A DNA stretch of 64,000 bases from JAAGZL01 sp050290785. GTDB taxonomy: Bacteria > Pseudomonadota > Gammaproteobacteria > Chromatiales > Chromatiaceae. Below are positions 26,228 to 35,339 of this stretch, piece after piece (positions within the stretch are counted from its first letter, which is position 1; every line of letters starts with the position of its first letter). Position numbers and translations under genes: made by a program. The DNA lies in the NCBI GenBank assembly GCA_050290785.1, contig JBNKIR010000042.1, positions 24,346 to 88,345 on the forward strand, read 5' to 3'. The notes under the pieces are model-generated. The model ran no database searches. It was given only the letters and a program-made list of their open reading frames with translations, and had not been told where the DNA came from.

Positions 26228-26477
26228 CCATGCCAGGGAATATTTAATTCATACCATTGTAATAAACAATAACCCTGCAATAGCGTCAATTGTTGCCATG
26301 TACTATCAATATCCTATTGATCAAAAAGTCTTTTTAGATCGATCAGGCGACTTGGCCATATTTGCGTGATAGTTGAGCGGCAACTCCTACAGGAGTAAAA
26401 TCCCCGCCTTCATGTAAGCGATTTTGTCCTTATTAAATCACGACTTTTCCCGCGGTTTTACATATATGGTGCATGCT
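26228..26477. other. Leader region upstream of the PEPCK gene
   Basis: AT-rich. It holds a dyad ATCAAT-N5-ATTGAT at 26305-26321 and a second short palindrome ACTCCTACAGGAGT near 26385-26400. Either may be regulatory. No ORF is supported. Confidence 0.35.
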
Positions 26478-28280
26478 ATGACTGCAAAATCTGCAGCGAA
26501 TCAAAAGATAATTTCCTGGGTCGAGCAGATGGCTGAACTGTGTCAGCCTGACTCCATCCACTGGTGCGACGGATCCAGACAGGAGTATGACGAGCTGTTT
26601 CGTCTGATGATTGAATCCGGTACGGCCATCAGGCTGAACGAAGAGAAGCGTCCCAACAGCTATCTGGTGCGCTCCGATCCCATAGATGTGGCCCGGGTGG
26701 AGGATTGCACCTACATCTGTTCCGAAAGAGAGGAGGATGCCGGCCCCACCAACAACTGGATGGCCCCAGATAAGATGCGGGAGCTGCTGACCGGCAAATA
26801 CCGCGGATGTATGAAGGGACGCACCATGTATGTCATCCCATTCTCCATGGGTCCGGTGGGATCTCACATCGCCCACATCGGGGTGCAGCTGACCGATTCG
26901 GTATACGCCACTGCCAACATGCATATCATGACCCGGGTAGGTACCAGGGTATTGGAGACCCTGGGAGATGGCGATTTCGTACCATGTATGCATAGCGTAG
27001 GTGCGCCGCTGGAGGATGGACAGGAGGACGTGCCCTGGCCATGTAATGAAGAGAAGTACATCACCCATTTCCCTGAGACCAGGGAGATCATGTCCTACGG
27101 CTCCGGTTATGGCGGCAACTCCCTGCTGGGTAAGAAGTGTTTCGCCCTGCGTATCGCATCCAATATGGCGCGTGAAGAAGGCTGGCTGGCGGAACACATG
27201 CTCATATTGAAGCTCACCAATCCGGAAGGAGAGGTCAAATATATCGCTGGGGCCTTTCCCAGCGCCTGTGGCAAGACCAATCTGGCCATGCTGGAGCCTA
27301 CCATTCCCGGATGGAAGGTGGAGTGTATCGGTGACGATATCGCCTGGATGAAGTTCGGTGCGGACGGGAGGCTCTATGCCATCAATCCTGAGGCAGGTTT
27401 TTTTGGCGTGGCGCCGGGGACCAGCTATGACTCCAACCCCAACGCCATGCGCTCCCTGGATGAGAACTGCATCTTCACCAACGTCGCCCTCACGGCCGAT
27501 GGTGATATATGGTGGGAGGAGATGACCAGGGAGAGACCGGAAGGCCTGATCGATTGGAAAGGCAACCAGTTTGATCCAGGGTCCGATGCCCCTGCGGCCC
27601 ATCCCAATTCCAGGTTTACCGTACCGGCCAGTCAGTGTCCGGTGATCGCCCCTGAATTTGAAGACCCAAATGGCGTGCCCATCAGCGCCATACTGTTTGG
27701 TGGTCGCCGTGCCGGCACCGTCCCTCTGGTGAACGAGGCCCTGCATTGGGAGCACGGCACCTTCCTGGGATCGATCATGGCCAGTGAGAAGACCGCTGCC
27801 GCCGCAGGTGACCTCGGCGTCCTGCGCTATGATCCCATGGCCATGCTGCCTTTCTGTGGCTACAACATGGCAGACTACTGGGGACACTGGCTTAATGTGG
27901 GTAATAAGGAAGGGGCCGATATGCCCAAGATCTTCTTTGTTAACTGGTTCCGCAAGGACGAAGATGGCAGGTTTATGTGGCCTGGCTTCGGCGAGAACAG
28001 CAGGGTGCTGAAGTGGGTATTCGAGCGCTGTGACGACAAGGCCGGCGCGGTGGAGACGCCGATCGGCTATCTGCCGGCTGAGGGTGCCCTGGATACAAGC
28101 GGTCTGGATATCGATCCCGAGGTGATGACCAGGTTGACCGAGGTGGATGTTCAGGCATGGTTGTCAGAGCTGCCCAGTATCAGAGGGCACTATGCCAAGT
28201 TCGGTGATAAGGTTCCGCCGGCCCTGCACGATGAGGTTACGGATCTGGAGAAGCGTCTTATCAACGCTGAGGAGTCTTAG
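26478..28280 (+). CDS. pckG: Phosphoenolpyruvate carboxykinase (GTP)
   Basis: Converts oxaloacetate and GTP to PEP, CO2 and GDP, the entry to gluconeogenesis. From the chosen start it has 600 residues, the normal bacterial length. The P-loop is FPSACGKTNLAML, with the upstream substrate motif YGSGYGGNSLLGKK, typical of the GTP family and unlike ATP-PEPCK. The frame runs back to a TTG at 26424, and another ATG lies at 26466; the ATG at 26478 (MTAKSAANQKIISWVEQM) best matches family N-termini, although no clear Shine-Dalgarno is seen. The ychJ-like gene begins at the base after its stop codon. Confidence 0.95.
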   Translation: MTAKSAANQKIISWVEQMAELCQPDSIHWCDGSRQEYDELFRLMIESGTAIRLNEEKRPNSYLVRSDPIDVARVEDCTYICSEREEDAGPTNNWMAPDKMRELLTGKYRGCMKGRTMYVIPFSMGPVGSHIAHIGVQLTDSVYATANMHIMTRVGTRVLETLGDGDFVPCMHSVGAPLEDGQEDVPWPCNEEKYITHFPETREIMSYGSGYGGNSLLGKKCFALRIASNMAREEGWLAEHMLILKLTNPEGEVKYIAGAFPSACGKTNLAMLEPTIPGWKVECIGDDIAWMKFGADGRLYAINPEAGFFGVAPGTSYDSNPNAMRSLDENCIFTNVALTADGDIWWEEMTRERPEGLIDWKGNQFDPGSDAPAAHPNSRFTVPASQCPVIAPEFEDPNGVPISAILFGGRRAGTVPLVNEALHWEHGTFLGSIMASEKTAAAAGDLGVLRYDPMAMLPFCGYNMADYWGHWLNVGNKEGADMPKIFFVNWFRKDEDGRFMWPGFGENSRVLKWVFERCDDKAGAVETPIGYLPAEGALDTSGLDIDPEVMTRLTEVDVQAWLSELPSIRGHYAKFGDKVPPALHDEVTDLEKRLINAEES

Positions 28281-28766
28281 ATGGCAAGGTGTCACTGTAA
28301 TTCTGGTCTGGAGTTCGATGATTGTTGCGGGCCCATCCTGTCCGGGGAGAAGCAGGCCGAGACGGCCGAGGCGTTGATGCGTTCGCGCTACAGCGCCTTT
28401 GTCTGTGATGAGATCGATTATCTGACTGAATCCCTGCATCCCAACCATCGTGCGGACCACGATGTCGCTGCCACCCGTCGCTGGGCCGCCAATGCTGACT
28501 GGATGGGGCTGGAGATACGCTCCACAGAGGATGGTGGTGTTGATGACGCCGAGGGTGCGGTTGAGTTCATCGCCAGCTATCGTGAAGATGGGGTGGTGCG
28601 TAACCATCATGAGATCGGCAGGTTCAGGAAAGAGTCCGGTCGTTGGTACTATGTGGATGGAGATGTACCCAAGGTTGAGACCTATGTGCATGAAAAGCCA
28701 AAGGTGGGGCGCAACGAGCCATGCCCATGTGGGAGTGGAAAGAAGTATAAAAAGTGCTGTGGTTAG
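28281..28766 (+). CDS. ychJ: YchJ-family SEC-C motif protein
   Basis: 161 residues. It has Cys-rich motifs at both ends: CHCNSGLEFDDCC at 4-16, and the SEC-C zinc motif CPCGSGKKYKKCC at the C-terminus. The centre is an NTF2-like fold domain. Length and arrangement match YchJ/UPF0225; the function is unknown in the family. It starts on the base after the pckG stop, so both are probably on one message. Confidence 0.9.
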   Translation: MARCHCNSGLEFDDCCGPILSGEKQAETAEALMRSRYSAFVCDEIDYLTESLHPNHRADHDVAATRRWAANADWMGLEIRSTEDGGVDDAEGAVEFIASYREDGVVRNHHEIGRFRKESGRWYYVDGDVPKVETYVHEKPKVGRNEPCPCGSGKKYKKCCG

Positions 28767-28833
28767 CAGATTTATAAAATAAAAACACAGGAAAATTAGT
28801 TGCTTATGCTTGCAAATTAATGTAAATAGTCTA

Positions 28834-28870
28834 GATTATTAAGAAAAAGACTACCGAGGTCTTAATAATC
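28834..28870 (+). promoter_or_regulatory. Dyad masking the start region of the transglycosylase gene
   Basis: GATTATTAAG (28834-28843) pairs perfectly with CTTAATAATC (28861-28870), which ends two bases before the ATG. GAGG, the only Shine-Dalgarno-like element, lies in the loop at 28856-28859. The structure could modulate translation or be a DNA operator. Confidence 0.35.
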
Positions 28871-28872
28871 TC

Positions 28873-29616
28873 ATGTTTATTTCACGCAAACAGGCCGCGA
28901 TCAGGCCGATCCTCACCGTTCTGGCACTGCTGATATCCGCCCCGTTGTATGCCGATTACTACAAATATATCGGCCCGCGCGGGGAGATAATGTTTACCGA
29001 CAAGCCGATGGAAGAACCATTCACACTTGTTTGGAGAAAAGACAAACAGTTCATAACCATGGCGAATGACTCGGATGCAACAGAGTCTTGCGCTACCGAA
29101 AGCAAGGAGAAGTCAGGCAAGGATGGTTTCAAGGTTACTAAATCACAAATAACCGTTATCAAGCCTGACATTAAGCCGAATGTTGATTTTGGCTCCATGG
29201 ATGTTAATCGCGCTCGCTACTCGGAAATGATCGATGAGATCGCGCATAAATCACGCCTCTATCCATCTCTCCTGCATGCGGTGGTAAAGGCGGAATCGGC
29301 CTATGACCCCAATGCGGTATCGCCTGCGGGGGCGGTAGGTCTGATGCAGCTCATGCCCCTGACCGCAAAGCGCTACGGAGTGAAGGACAGGCGTGATCCC
29401 AGGGATAATCTGAAAGGTGGCGCCCGTTATCTGCGTAAACTACTAACCACATACAACAACGACATAAAGCTGGCATTGGCCGCATATAATGCAGGTCAGA
29501 AGGCGGTGAGAAAGTATGGAAACAAGATCCCGCCCTATCCAGAAACCCAAAACTATGTGAAAAAGGTTATTGCCTATTATATCCAGAACCGCCGGCAGCT
29601 GGCTCAGGTAGACTGA
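28873..29616 (+). CDS. Lytic transglycosylase (SLT domain) with DUF4124 N-terminus
   Basis: 247-residue periplasmic enzyme that cleaves peptidoglycan glycan strands. A signal peptide spans 1-27. A short DUF4124-like segment follows (YYKYIGPRGEIMFTDKP), then the SLT domain from about residue 118. The catalytic Glu141 lies in VKAESAYDPNAVSPAGAVG, followed by GLMQLMP and AYNAGQKAV, all standard goose-type lysozyme motifs. DUF4124-SLT combinations are common in this class. Confidence 0.92.
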   Translation: MFISRKQAAIRPILTVLALLISAPLYADYYKYIGPRGEIMFTDKPMEEPFTLVWRKDKQFITMANDSDATESCATESKEKSGKDGFKVTKSQITVIKPDIKPNVDFGSMDVNRARYSEMIDEIAHKSRLYPSLLHAVVKAESAYDPNAVSPAGAVGLMQLMPLTAKRYGVKDRRDPRDNLKGGARYLRKLLTTYNNDIKLALAAYNAGQKAVRKYGNKIPPYPETQNYVKKVIAYYIQNRRQLAQVD

Positions 29617-29660
29617 TCCACCCAAGGATGGATAATTTAGTGTAAGCTTTGTTGCTATCT

Positions 29661-30167
29661 ATGGATAAATTAGTAACATCCAGGAGTGCATGGGTAGTCC
29701 TGGCGCTTAGCGCCCTGGGGCTGGAGTTGTCCGCCCTCTATTTTCAATATGTAATGCATCTGGAACCTTGCGTCCTGTGCGTCTATGAGCGTAATGCCGT
29801 CATCCTGATCCTCCTGGCAGGTGTTTGCGGCCTCATCAATCCGTCTAAAATTTTGCTGCGTACCAGTGGATATCTGCTGTGGGCAGGGGGAACTGTCTGG
29901 GGCCTATATCTTTCCGTGAAACACTCAGGCATCCAGATGGGGCTGATAGAGGGCTCCGCCAGTTGCGATTTTGTCGCCAATTATCCATCCTGGTTGCAAC
30001 TGGATAGGTGGATACCCTGGATGTTTAATCCAACCGGATATTGTGAAGAGATCCAATGGCAGTTCCTGGGGATGAGCATGCCTCAGACCATGGTGTTGAT
30101 AAACGTGGCGTATCTCCTGGTGCTCGTTTTTGTTATTAAATCAGAATTCAGCAGGACAAAAGTCTAG
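29661..30167 (+). CDS. dsbB: Disulfide bond formation protein B
   Basis: Inner-membrane oxidase that passes electrons from DsbA to quinones. 168 residues with four helices. The first redox pair is CVLC (37-40) after the first helix, and the second is Cys102 and Cys128 in the long periplasmic loop, the canonical set. The frame reaches a TTG at 29649, but the ATG at 29661 gives the expected short cytoplasmic N-terminus. No dsbA is in the window. Confidence 0.9.
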   Translation: MDKLVTSRSAWVVLALSALGLELSALYFQYVMHLEPCVLCVYERNAVILILLAGVCGLINPSKILLRTSGYLLWAGGTVWGLYLSVKHSGIQMGLIEGSASCDFVANYPSWLQLDRWIPWMFNPTGYCEEIQWQFLGMSMPQTMVLINVAYLLVLVFVIKSEFSRTKV

Positions 30168-30171
30168 AGGG

Positions 30172-30603
30172 ATGGATACGTCTGAATCCATGGTTGCATC
30201 AGGTAAATGCCTCTGTGGTGAGGTCTCATATGAGATTACAGGCAATCTTGGAATATTCCAGTATTGCCACTGTTCCAGGTGTAGAAAGATTAGTGGTAGT
30301 GCCCATTCGGCATTTATTATTGTTGCCCCGGAACAGTTTAACTGGTTAAGCGGTGAAGAGTTTGTGGGTAGATATGAACTGACTGAGGCGAAGCATTTCG
30401 CCACCTGTTTCTGTAGAAAGTGCGGCTCTTCACTCCCTTGGATAACACAAAGCGGTAAGGTTGTGGTGGTCCCGGCCGGCGCCCTGGACACTGACCCAGG
30501 GATAAGGCCTATACAGAACATCTACTGGGGATCCAGGGCGTGCTGGTACGAAGAGGCAGGTGAATTGCCCAAGCATGAGGAACTGCCGAAAAAAGAGAAG
30601 TAG
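30172..30603 (+). CDS. GFA/CENP-V family zinc-binding protein
   Basis: 143 residues. CLCG, CHCSRCRK and CFCRKCGSSLPW supply the cysteines of the GFA fold, which binds two zinc ions. Family members are annotated as glutathione-dependent formaldehyde-activating or glutathione S-transferase-like, but the activity is often unverified. It starts 5 bases after dsbB and has AGAGG immediately upstream of the ATG. An internal ATG at 30190 is possible. Confidence 0.87.
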   Translation: MDTSESMVASGKCLCGEVSYEITGNLGIFQYCHCSRCRKISGSAHSAFIIVAPEQFNWLSGEEFVGRYELTEAKHFATCFCRKCGSSLPWITQSGKVVVVPAGALDTDPGIRPIQNIYWGSRACWYEEAGELPKHEELPKKEK

Positions 30604-30846
30604 CAATCATCTCCAACTACCGCAGCACCAATCTCCATCTTTATCTATTGAAAATTCATTCAATTACAACCATATTTTTATTCAGCGCTACCACACTGAT
30701 TTGATGTGTGATTTTGAGCCAATGATAGCAATTAGTATTGTAAAACAAGATGTTATGTTGTGATACCGCGTACTATACTTATGGATGAAGAGTGGTGTAT
30801 GGATAGGTATGGTAATACTTCATGGAGCTAAATCGGAGGTGATTTC

Positions 30847-31383
30847 ATGGTCGAGAAAACCGACAACAAAGATCCGGACAATGATGTAACTGTCAAAAAG
30901 TCTGGAACAGAGGTGGATGTTGCCAAGAAGGATGAGTCCAGGGCATTGCATCCATTTGATGAGATGGATCGTCTGTTTGAGAATCTGTTCGCCAGGAACT
31001 GGCTGCGCTCTTTTCGTTGGGATTTGCCGGCGTTGGATGATGTTCGGATGCCGTTTGGCGGTAAGGTCCCGCGGGTTGATGTGATAGACAATGGGAAAGA
31101 CGTTGTTATTCGTGCAGAGATCCCAGGCGTTAATAAAAAGGATCTTGATATAACGATGACGGATAATTCCGTCACCATCAAAGGCAGCACCAAGAAAGAG
31201 GAAAAGGAAAAGAAGGATGACTACTTCAGAAGCGAGATCTCGAAGGGATCCTTCAGTCGTACAGTTGCATTACCAGATAATGTGGATGCAACCAAGGCCA
31301 AGGCCAGTTTTACGGATGGCCTGCTGGAGCTGATCGTACCCAAGATTAAGGCCACCAAGCGGCATAGTATCAAAGTTGAGTAA
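30847..31383 (+). CDS. Small heat-shock protein, Hsp20 family (long form)
   Basis: 178-residue holdase, the third Hsp20 in the window and about 40 residues longer than the other two. The N-terminal arm is highly charged (residues 1-40), then FDEMDRLFENLFARNWLRSF, a typical class arm. The alpha-crystallin domain includes IPGVNKKDLDITM and DGLLELIVPK, and the chain ends with an IxV anchor (HSIKV). CGGAGGTG gives a strong ribosome-binding site. A bidirectional terminator follows at once. Confidence 0.93.
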   Translation: MVEKTDNKDPDNDVTVKKSGTEVDVAKKDESRALHPFDEMDRLFENLFARNWLRSFRWDLPALDDVRMPFGGKVPRVDVIDNGKDVVIRAEIPGVNKKDLDITMTDNSVTIKGSTKKEEKEKKDDYFRSEISKGSFSRTVALPDNVDATKAKASFTDGLLELIVPKIKATKRHSIKVE

Positions 31384-31385
31384 AT

Positions 31386-31420
31386 AAAAAAGGCCCGCAC
31401 TTACGTTGCGGGCCTTTTTT
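31386..31420. terminator. Bidirectional intrinsic terminator
   Basis: AAAAAAGGCCCGCA, 7-base loop, TGCGGGCCTTTTTT: perfect 14-bp dyad with a T-tract in both orientations. It serves the hsp20 on the plus strand and can serve the small exported-protein gene on the minus strand. Confidence 0.92.
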
Positions 31421-31483
31421 GTTCTGGAAGACGTACGCCTGGAGGACTATTTCTCCTGCGGTTAGTTAGCATCGTAACTACAT

Positions 31484-31795
31484 TTACATCTCATCCAGTA
31501 TTTCCACGATCTCTCTTGTGTTCTGAACAAGTTTTATCAGTCTCCCTTCAACGCTGATGGTCACTAATCCATTGTCATCGGTTGTTACGATCTTTCCATG
31601 TCTATATATGTCACTGTCCAAGATATCCCCTACGATCAATTTCTTTTGCCAGCCGGGGGGAAGGCTTTGTCCTCTTTCCGCTTTCTTTTGCAGTCCTGGC
31701 GGTAGGCTTCTTGCCTTATCGTCCTTCGCATAGGACACGGCGTTTAGACCAAAAATCGTGGCGAGAGCAATGCTGACTATTAAAGTTTTTTTCAT
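31484..31795 (-). CDS. Small exported protein with LPPGxQKK repeats (RcnB-like?)
   Basis: 103 residues with a signal peptide (1-23). Two near-identical units, SLPPGLQKKAERG and SLPPGWQKKLIVG, follow, then a C-terminal segment that resembles the short RcnB-type periplasmic domain (GKIVTTDDNGLVTISVEGRLIKLV). RcnB proteins are linked to nickel/cobalt homeostasis, but this similarity is weak and the protein has no obvious metal ligands. Confidence 0.6.
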   Translation of the reverse strand: MKKTLIVSIALATIFGLNAVSYAKDDKARSLPPGLQKKAERGQSLPPGWQKKLIVGDILDSDIYRHGKIVTTDDNGLVTISVEGRLIKLVQNTREIVEILDEM

Positions 31796-31896
31796 ATTCT
31801 TTCCTTATGTTACCCAATAACTGTAATCTGGTTTACAAAATGCTTAGAGGACGTTTATTCCCCAAAGTTCTGATTACATCGGATATCGTTACTTGA

Positions 31897-32124
31897 TTAC
31901 TTGCGTATCAGGTAAATGAATTCATTCTTTGTCTGTTCGAACTCCAGCAGTTCATGTCCACCCTGTTGACATAGTACGTTTACTTCGCGCACCGTGCCTG
32001 GCTCGGTTCCGACAACCCTTACTATCTCACCTTTCTCCATTCGGCTAAGGGTCTGTTTGATGCGCAGAACTGGCAAAGGGCAGTTCAGGCCCTTCAGGTC
32101 TAACTCTTTTGTAATATCGGTCAT
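31897..32124 (-). CDS. tusA: TusA-family sulfur carrier protein
   Basis: 75 residues from the ATG at 32124, which has GAGGAG nine bases upstream; the frame extends further back to 32187, but that would add an unlikely tail. Catalytic Cys15 lies in GLNCPLPVL, the CPxP motif of TusA proteins that carry persulfide sulfur. In E. coli it feeds tRNA thiolation; in sulfur oxidisers paralogues work with Dsr/Hdr systems. No dsr or sox genes are in the window, so its branch is open. It is divergent from mscS. Confidence 0.9.
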   Translation of the reverse strand: MTDITKELDLKGLNCPLPVLRIKQTLSRMEKGEIVRVVGTEPGTVREVNVLCQQGGHELLEFEQTKNEFIYLIRK

Positions 32125-32240
32125 GTGCTGCATCTCCTCAGTGCCTATGCCCATATAATAGTAGTATTGCGGCAGGAAGTGGAACATGGATATCGTAAGC
32201 TGTTATGCTTTCTTTCATAATGTGAGATGGGGACATAAAA

Positions 32241-33305
32241 ATGAATGAATTGCTGCAGCAAACCTACTTTGGTAACACCCTTCAGACCTGGGCCATAGCG
32301 TTTGGCATCATTATTATCTCCCTGCTGTTGGGGAAGATGGTCTACTGGATCTTCTCCAGAATTCTGCGCGGTTTTACCAGCCGTACTGAGAGCAAGATCG
32401 ACGATATTATCGTAGATATGATCGAAGAGCCCATGGTGTTCTTCCTCATCTCATTCGGCATCTGGTTTGGCCTCAGGCAGCTGATCTTGCCGGACGCCGT
32501 TAACGGGGCCATCAATAACTCATTTCAGGTCCTGCTGGCCCTGTTGGTGGGCTGGCTGGTCAGCCGTCTGTTCGATGCTTTTTGTAAGGAGTATCTGGCA
32601 CCGTGGGCTGAGCGGTCAGAGAACGATCTGGATGATCAACTGCTGCCTATCCTGCAGAAGTCGGTAAAGACGGCAATATGGGCCTTTGCCGTGATCATAG
32701 GTCTCAACAATGCGGGCTACGATGTGGGCGCCCTGATTGCCGGTCTCGGTATTGGCGGCCTGGCACTGGCCATGGCGGCCAAGGATACGGTCTCTAATAT
32801 CTTCGGTGGGGTGACGGTATTTACCGATCAGCCGTTTAAGATCAATGACCGCATCAAGATTGCCGGTTTTGACGGAACAGTCGTTGAGATCGGGGTGCGC
32901 AGCACCAGACTTCAGACCCTGGAAGGGCGTATTGTAACCATCCCCAACGCCAAATTTGCTGATGCCCCGGTTGAGAATATCTCTAGGGAACCGTCACGTA
33001 AGATAGTGCTAAATCTGGGTCTTACCTATGATACGTCTCCTGAGAAGATGCAGTTGGCTATGGATTTGCTAAAACAGATTGGAGAAGGCAACTCGAATAC
33101 AGACGAGAAGTTGATCATATCATTCAATGGGTTCGGTGACTTTGCCATGAATATAATGTTCGTCTACTACATCTCAAAAGGTGCTGATATCGCCAACACT
33201 CAGACCGAGATAAACATGGAGATTCTGCGTCAGTTCAATGAAAACGGACTGGAGTTTGCCTTCCCAACACAGACCATTTACACATTGGAGGCCAATGCGT
33301 CATGA
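32241..33305 (+). CDS. Small-conductance mechanosensitive channel, MscS family
   Basis: 354-residue inner-membrane channel that releases solutes on osmotic downshock. About four N-terminal helices come before the pore helix (AGLGIGGLALAMAAKDTVSN), followed by the beta domain with IFGGVTVFTDQPFKINDRI and the C-terminal alpha/beta cage. It is slightly longer than E. coli MscS. Its stop overlaps the start of the HerA-like gene by four bases. Confidence 0.93.
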   Translation: MNELLQQTYFGNTLQTWAIAFGIIIISLLLGKMVYWIFSRILRGFTSRTESKIDDIIVDMIEEPMVFFLISFGIWFGLRQLILPDAVNGAINNSFQVLLALLVGWLVSRLFDAFCKEYLAPWAERSENDLDDQLLPILQKSVKTAIWAFAVIIGLNNAGYDVGALIAGLGIGGLALAMAAKDTVSNIFGGVTVFTDQPFKINDRIKIAGFDGTVVEIGVRSTRLQTLEGRIVTIPNAKFADAPVENISREPSRKIVLNLGLTYDTSPEKMQLAMDLLKQIGEGNSNTDEKLIISFNGFGDFAMNIMFVYYISKGADIANTQTEINMEILRQFNENGLEFAFPTQTIYTLEANAS

Positions 33306-34798
33306 GCAATGAGATACTGATCGGCGGTAACGGCCGTGCTCAGGTTTCGTTATTAGCCAAGACCGCCAACAGGCATGGCATGATTGCCGGGGCGACCGGT
33401 ACCGGTAAGACGGTCACCCTGCAGATCCTGGCCGAGAACTTTTCGGCGATGGGCGTCCCGGTGTTCCTGGCGGACGTGAAGGGCGATCTCTCGGGTCTGG
33501 CTCAGGCCATAGGCATGAACGATAAGATCACCACCCGCCTGGAGACTATCGGCATTAAGGATTTCGTGCCACAGGCAAACCCGGTCCTTTTCTGGGACCT
33601 GTTTGGCAGGCAGGGCCATCCCATCAGGACCACCATATTCGACATGGGGCCGCTGTTACTCTCCAGCATGTTGGAGCTGAACGATACCCAGACCGGTGTA
33701 CTCTATGCCGCCTTCAGCATCGCCGATGATAGCGGTATGTTGTTGCTGGATCTGAAAGACCTGCGCAGCATGCTTGCCTGGATGGGTGAAAATGCAAGTG
33801 AGCTGTCGTCCGAATACGGTAATATCAGCAGCTCCAGTATAGGAGCAATTCAGAGACGACTGCTGGTGCTGGAAGAGCAGGGGGCGGAAAATCTGCTGGG
33901 AGAGCCGGCGCTGAACCTTAACGACCTTATGCATACGGACTTCTCCGGCCGTGGCGTGATTAGCATACTCGATGTTACACAACTCATGTCCAGGTCTCCC
34001 AGGGTCTACGCCACCTTCCTGTTGTGGTTGCTGGCAGAGTTGTTTGAGAACCTGCCGGAAGTGGGTGATCCGGACAAACCGAAGCTGGTACTGTTTTTCG
34101 ATGAGGCCCATCTGTTGTTTGATCGTGCGCCGCGACCTTTACTGGATAAGATAGAGCAGGTGGTGCGACTGATTCGCTCCAAGGGAGTAAGTGTGTTCTT
34201 TATCAGCCAGAGTCCGCTTGATATCCCCAGCGATATACTTGGCCAGCTTGGATCCCGCATTCAGCATGCCCTGCGTGCTTATACTCCTAAAGATAAGGAT
34301 ACTGTGCGTACGGTGGCGCGTAACTTTCGCGAGAATGCTGAGTTGGATACCGAGAAGGTAATCACTGAGCTTGGCACCGGAGAGGCATTGGTCTCTGTAT
34401 TGAATGCGGATGGCAGCCCGACGCCGGTAGAGAGGATTATGATCAGGCCTCCGCAGTCGCGTATAGGTCCGCTCACTGATGGGGAGCGCAGCAAAGTATT
34501 GAGTCGCTCGCCGCTGAAGGGTAGATACGAAACAGCGGTGGACCGCGAATCTGCTTTCGAGATGCTGAAGAAGCGTGCTGAAGAGGAAGAGCGCGTGGGT
34601 CTTGCGGAAAAGGCGCGGATGGAGCAGGAGAAGGCAGCGAAGAAGGAGCAGTCCAAAGGTAATATATGGACAGGAACATCAAGGCGGCAGGGGGTTGGAG
34701 AGGCCATCATTAAAAGTGTTGCCCGTTCAGTGGGTAGTTCAATAGGTCGTCAGATCGTCAGGGGGGTATTGGGCTCTCTTCTAGGGGGCAAGCGCTAG
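33302..34798 (+). CDS. HerA-like P-loop ATPase (DUF853/YjgR family)
   Basis: 498-residue cytoplasmic ATPase. Walker A is GATGTGKT (30-37) and Walker B is LFFDEAHLLF; the C-terminal portion from about 400 is charged, possibly coiled coil, and ends in a glycine-containing tail. The family resembles HerA/FtsK pumps and is annotated as DUF853; its biological role is unclear. It is translationally coupled to mscS, an association I cannot explain. Confidence 0.9.
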   Translation: MSNEILIGGNGRAQVSLLAKTANRHGMIAGATGTGKTVTLQILAENFSAMGVPVFLADVKGDLSGLAQAIGMNDKITTRLETIGIKDFVPQANPVLFWDLFGRQGHPIRTTIFDMGPLLLSSMLELNDTQTGVLYAAFSIADDSGMLLLDLKDLRSMLAWMGENASELSSEYGNISSSSIGAIQRRLLVLEEQGAENLLGEPALNLNDLMHTDFSGRGVISILDVTQLMSRSPRVYATFLLWLLAELFENLPEVGDPDKPKLVLFFDEAHLLFDRAPRPLLDKIEQVVRLIRSKGVSVFFISQSPLDIPSDILGQLGSRIQHALRAYTPKDKDTVRTVARNFRENAELDTEKVITELGTGEALVSVLNADGSPTPVERIMIRPPQSRIGPLTDGERSKVLSRSPLKGRYETAVDRESAFEMLKKRAEEEERVGLAEKARMEQEKAAKKEQSKGNIWTGTSRRQGVGEAIIKSVARSVGSSIGRQIVRGVLGSLLGGKR

Positions 34799-34806
34799 AG
34801 AGTTGT

Positions 34807-34840
34807 ATCTGGTATCCCGTTGGAGTACGGGATACCAGAT
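34807..34840. terminator. 14-bp perfect hairpin between convergent genes
   Basis: ATCTGGTATCCCGT, 6-base loop, ACGGGATACCAGAT. It lies between the HerA-like and hemerythrin stops. It has no T-tract; probably a bidirectional transcript-end structure. Confidence 0.6.
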
Positions 34841-34854
34841 GTTATGCGTCTGGT

Positions 34855-35292
34855 CTAGCTGGGAAAGAACCTCCCAAGCATCTTGGATATCCATCCCTTG
34901 TTAAGCTTGTTGCGTATCTCCTGTGCGTAGTATTGATCTTCCTTCTGAATATGGGCAATCAACCAAATCTTCAGATCGTTCAAGAGGCGTCGTGAAATAT
35001 CCTTACCCTGGTCCCACTCAGAACGGTAACGCGATATTCTTTGGGTGAATGAATCATGTACCGCCCGGTGGCCTTCGGTGTTCTGATAACCATGTTCGGC
35101 CATCAGGCTCTCTTCGAAGGAGAAGTGGGAGACGCAGTAATTGAAAAGGTTATCAAATACTTTATCTATCTCCTTTTTGTCATTTGTTGAAATGGCTTTG
35201 TGCAGCTGATTTATGTAGTCAATAATCTTACGGTGTTGCGTGTCTATGACATCAATGCCGGTATCGTATGCTTTATCCCATGCAATAAACAT
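34855..35292 (-). CDS. Bacteriohemerythrin
   Basis: 145-residue four-helix di-iron protein that binds O2. All ligands are at the expected spacing: His20, His56, Glu60, His75, His79, His114 and Asp119. It is a stand-alone form without signalling domains. In microaerophiles these proteins supply or sense oxygen. The start has CAGGAG about 12 bases upstream. Confidence 0.94.
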   Translation of the reverse strand: MFIAWDKAYDTGIDVIDTQHRKIIDYINQLHKAISTNDKKEIDKVFDNLFNYCVSHFSFEESLMAEHGYQNTEGHRAVHDSFTQRISRYRSEWDQGKDISRRLLNDLKIWLIAHIQKEDQYYAQEIRNKLNKGWISKMLGRFFPS

Positions 35293-35339
35293 AACTGCGG
35301 TCTACTCCTGAATATATTCATCGTATCTTGTTGTGCTGG

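Noticed and set aside
26433..27887. 484-codon minus-strand ORF opposite the PEPCK gene
   Set aside because: Antisense shadow of a highly conserved gene; no recognisable domain.
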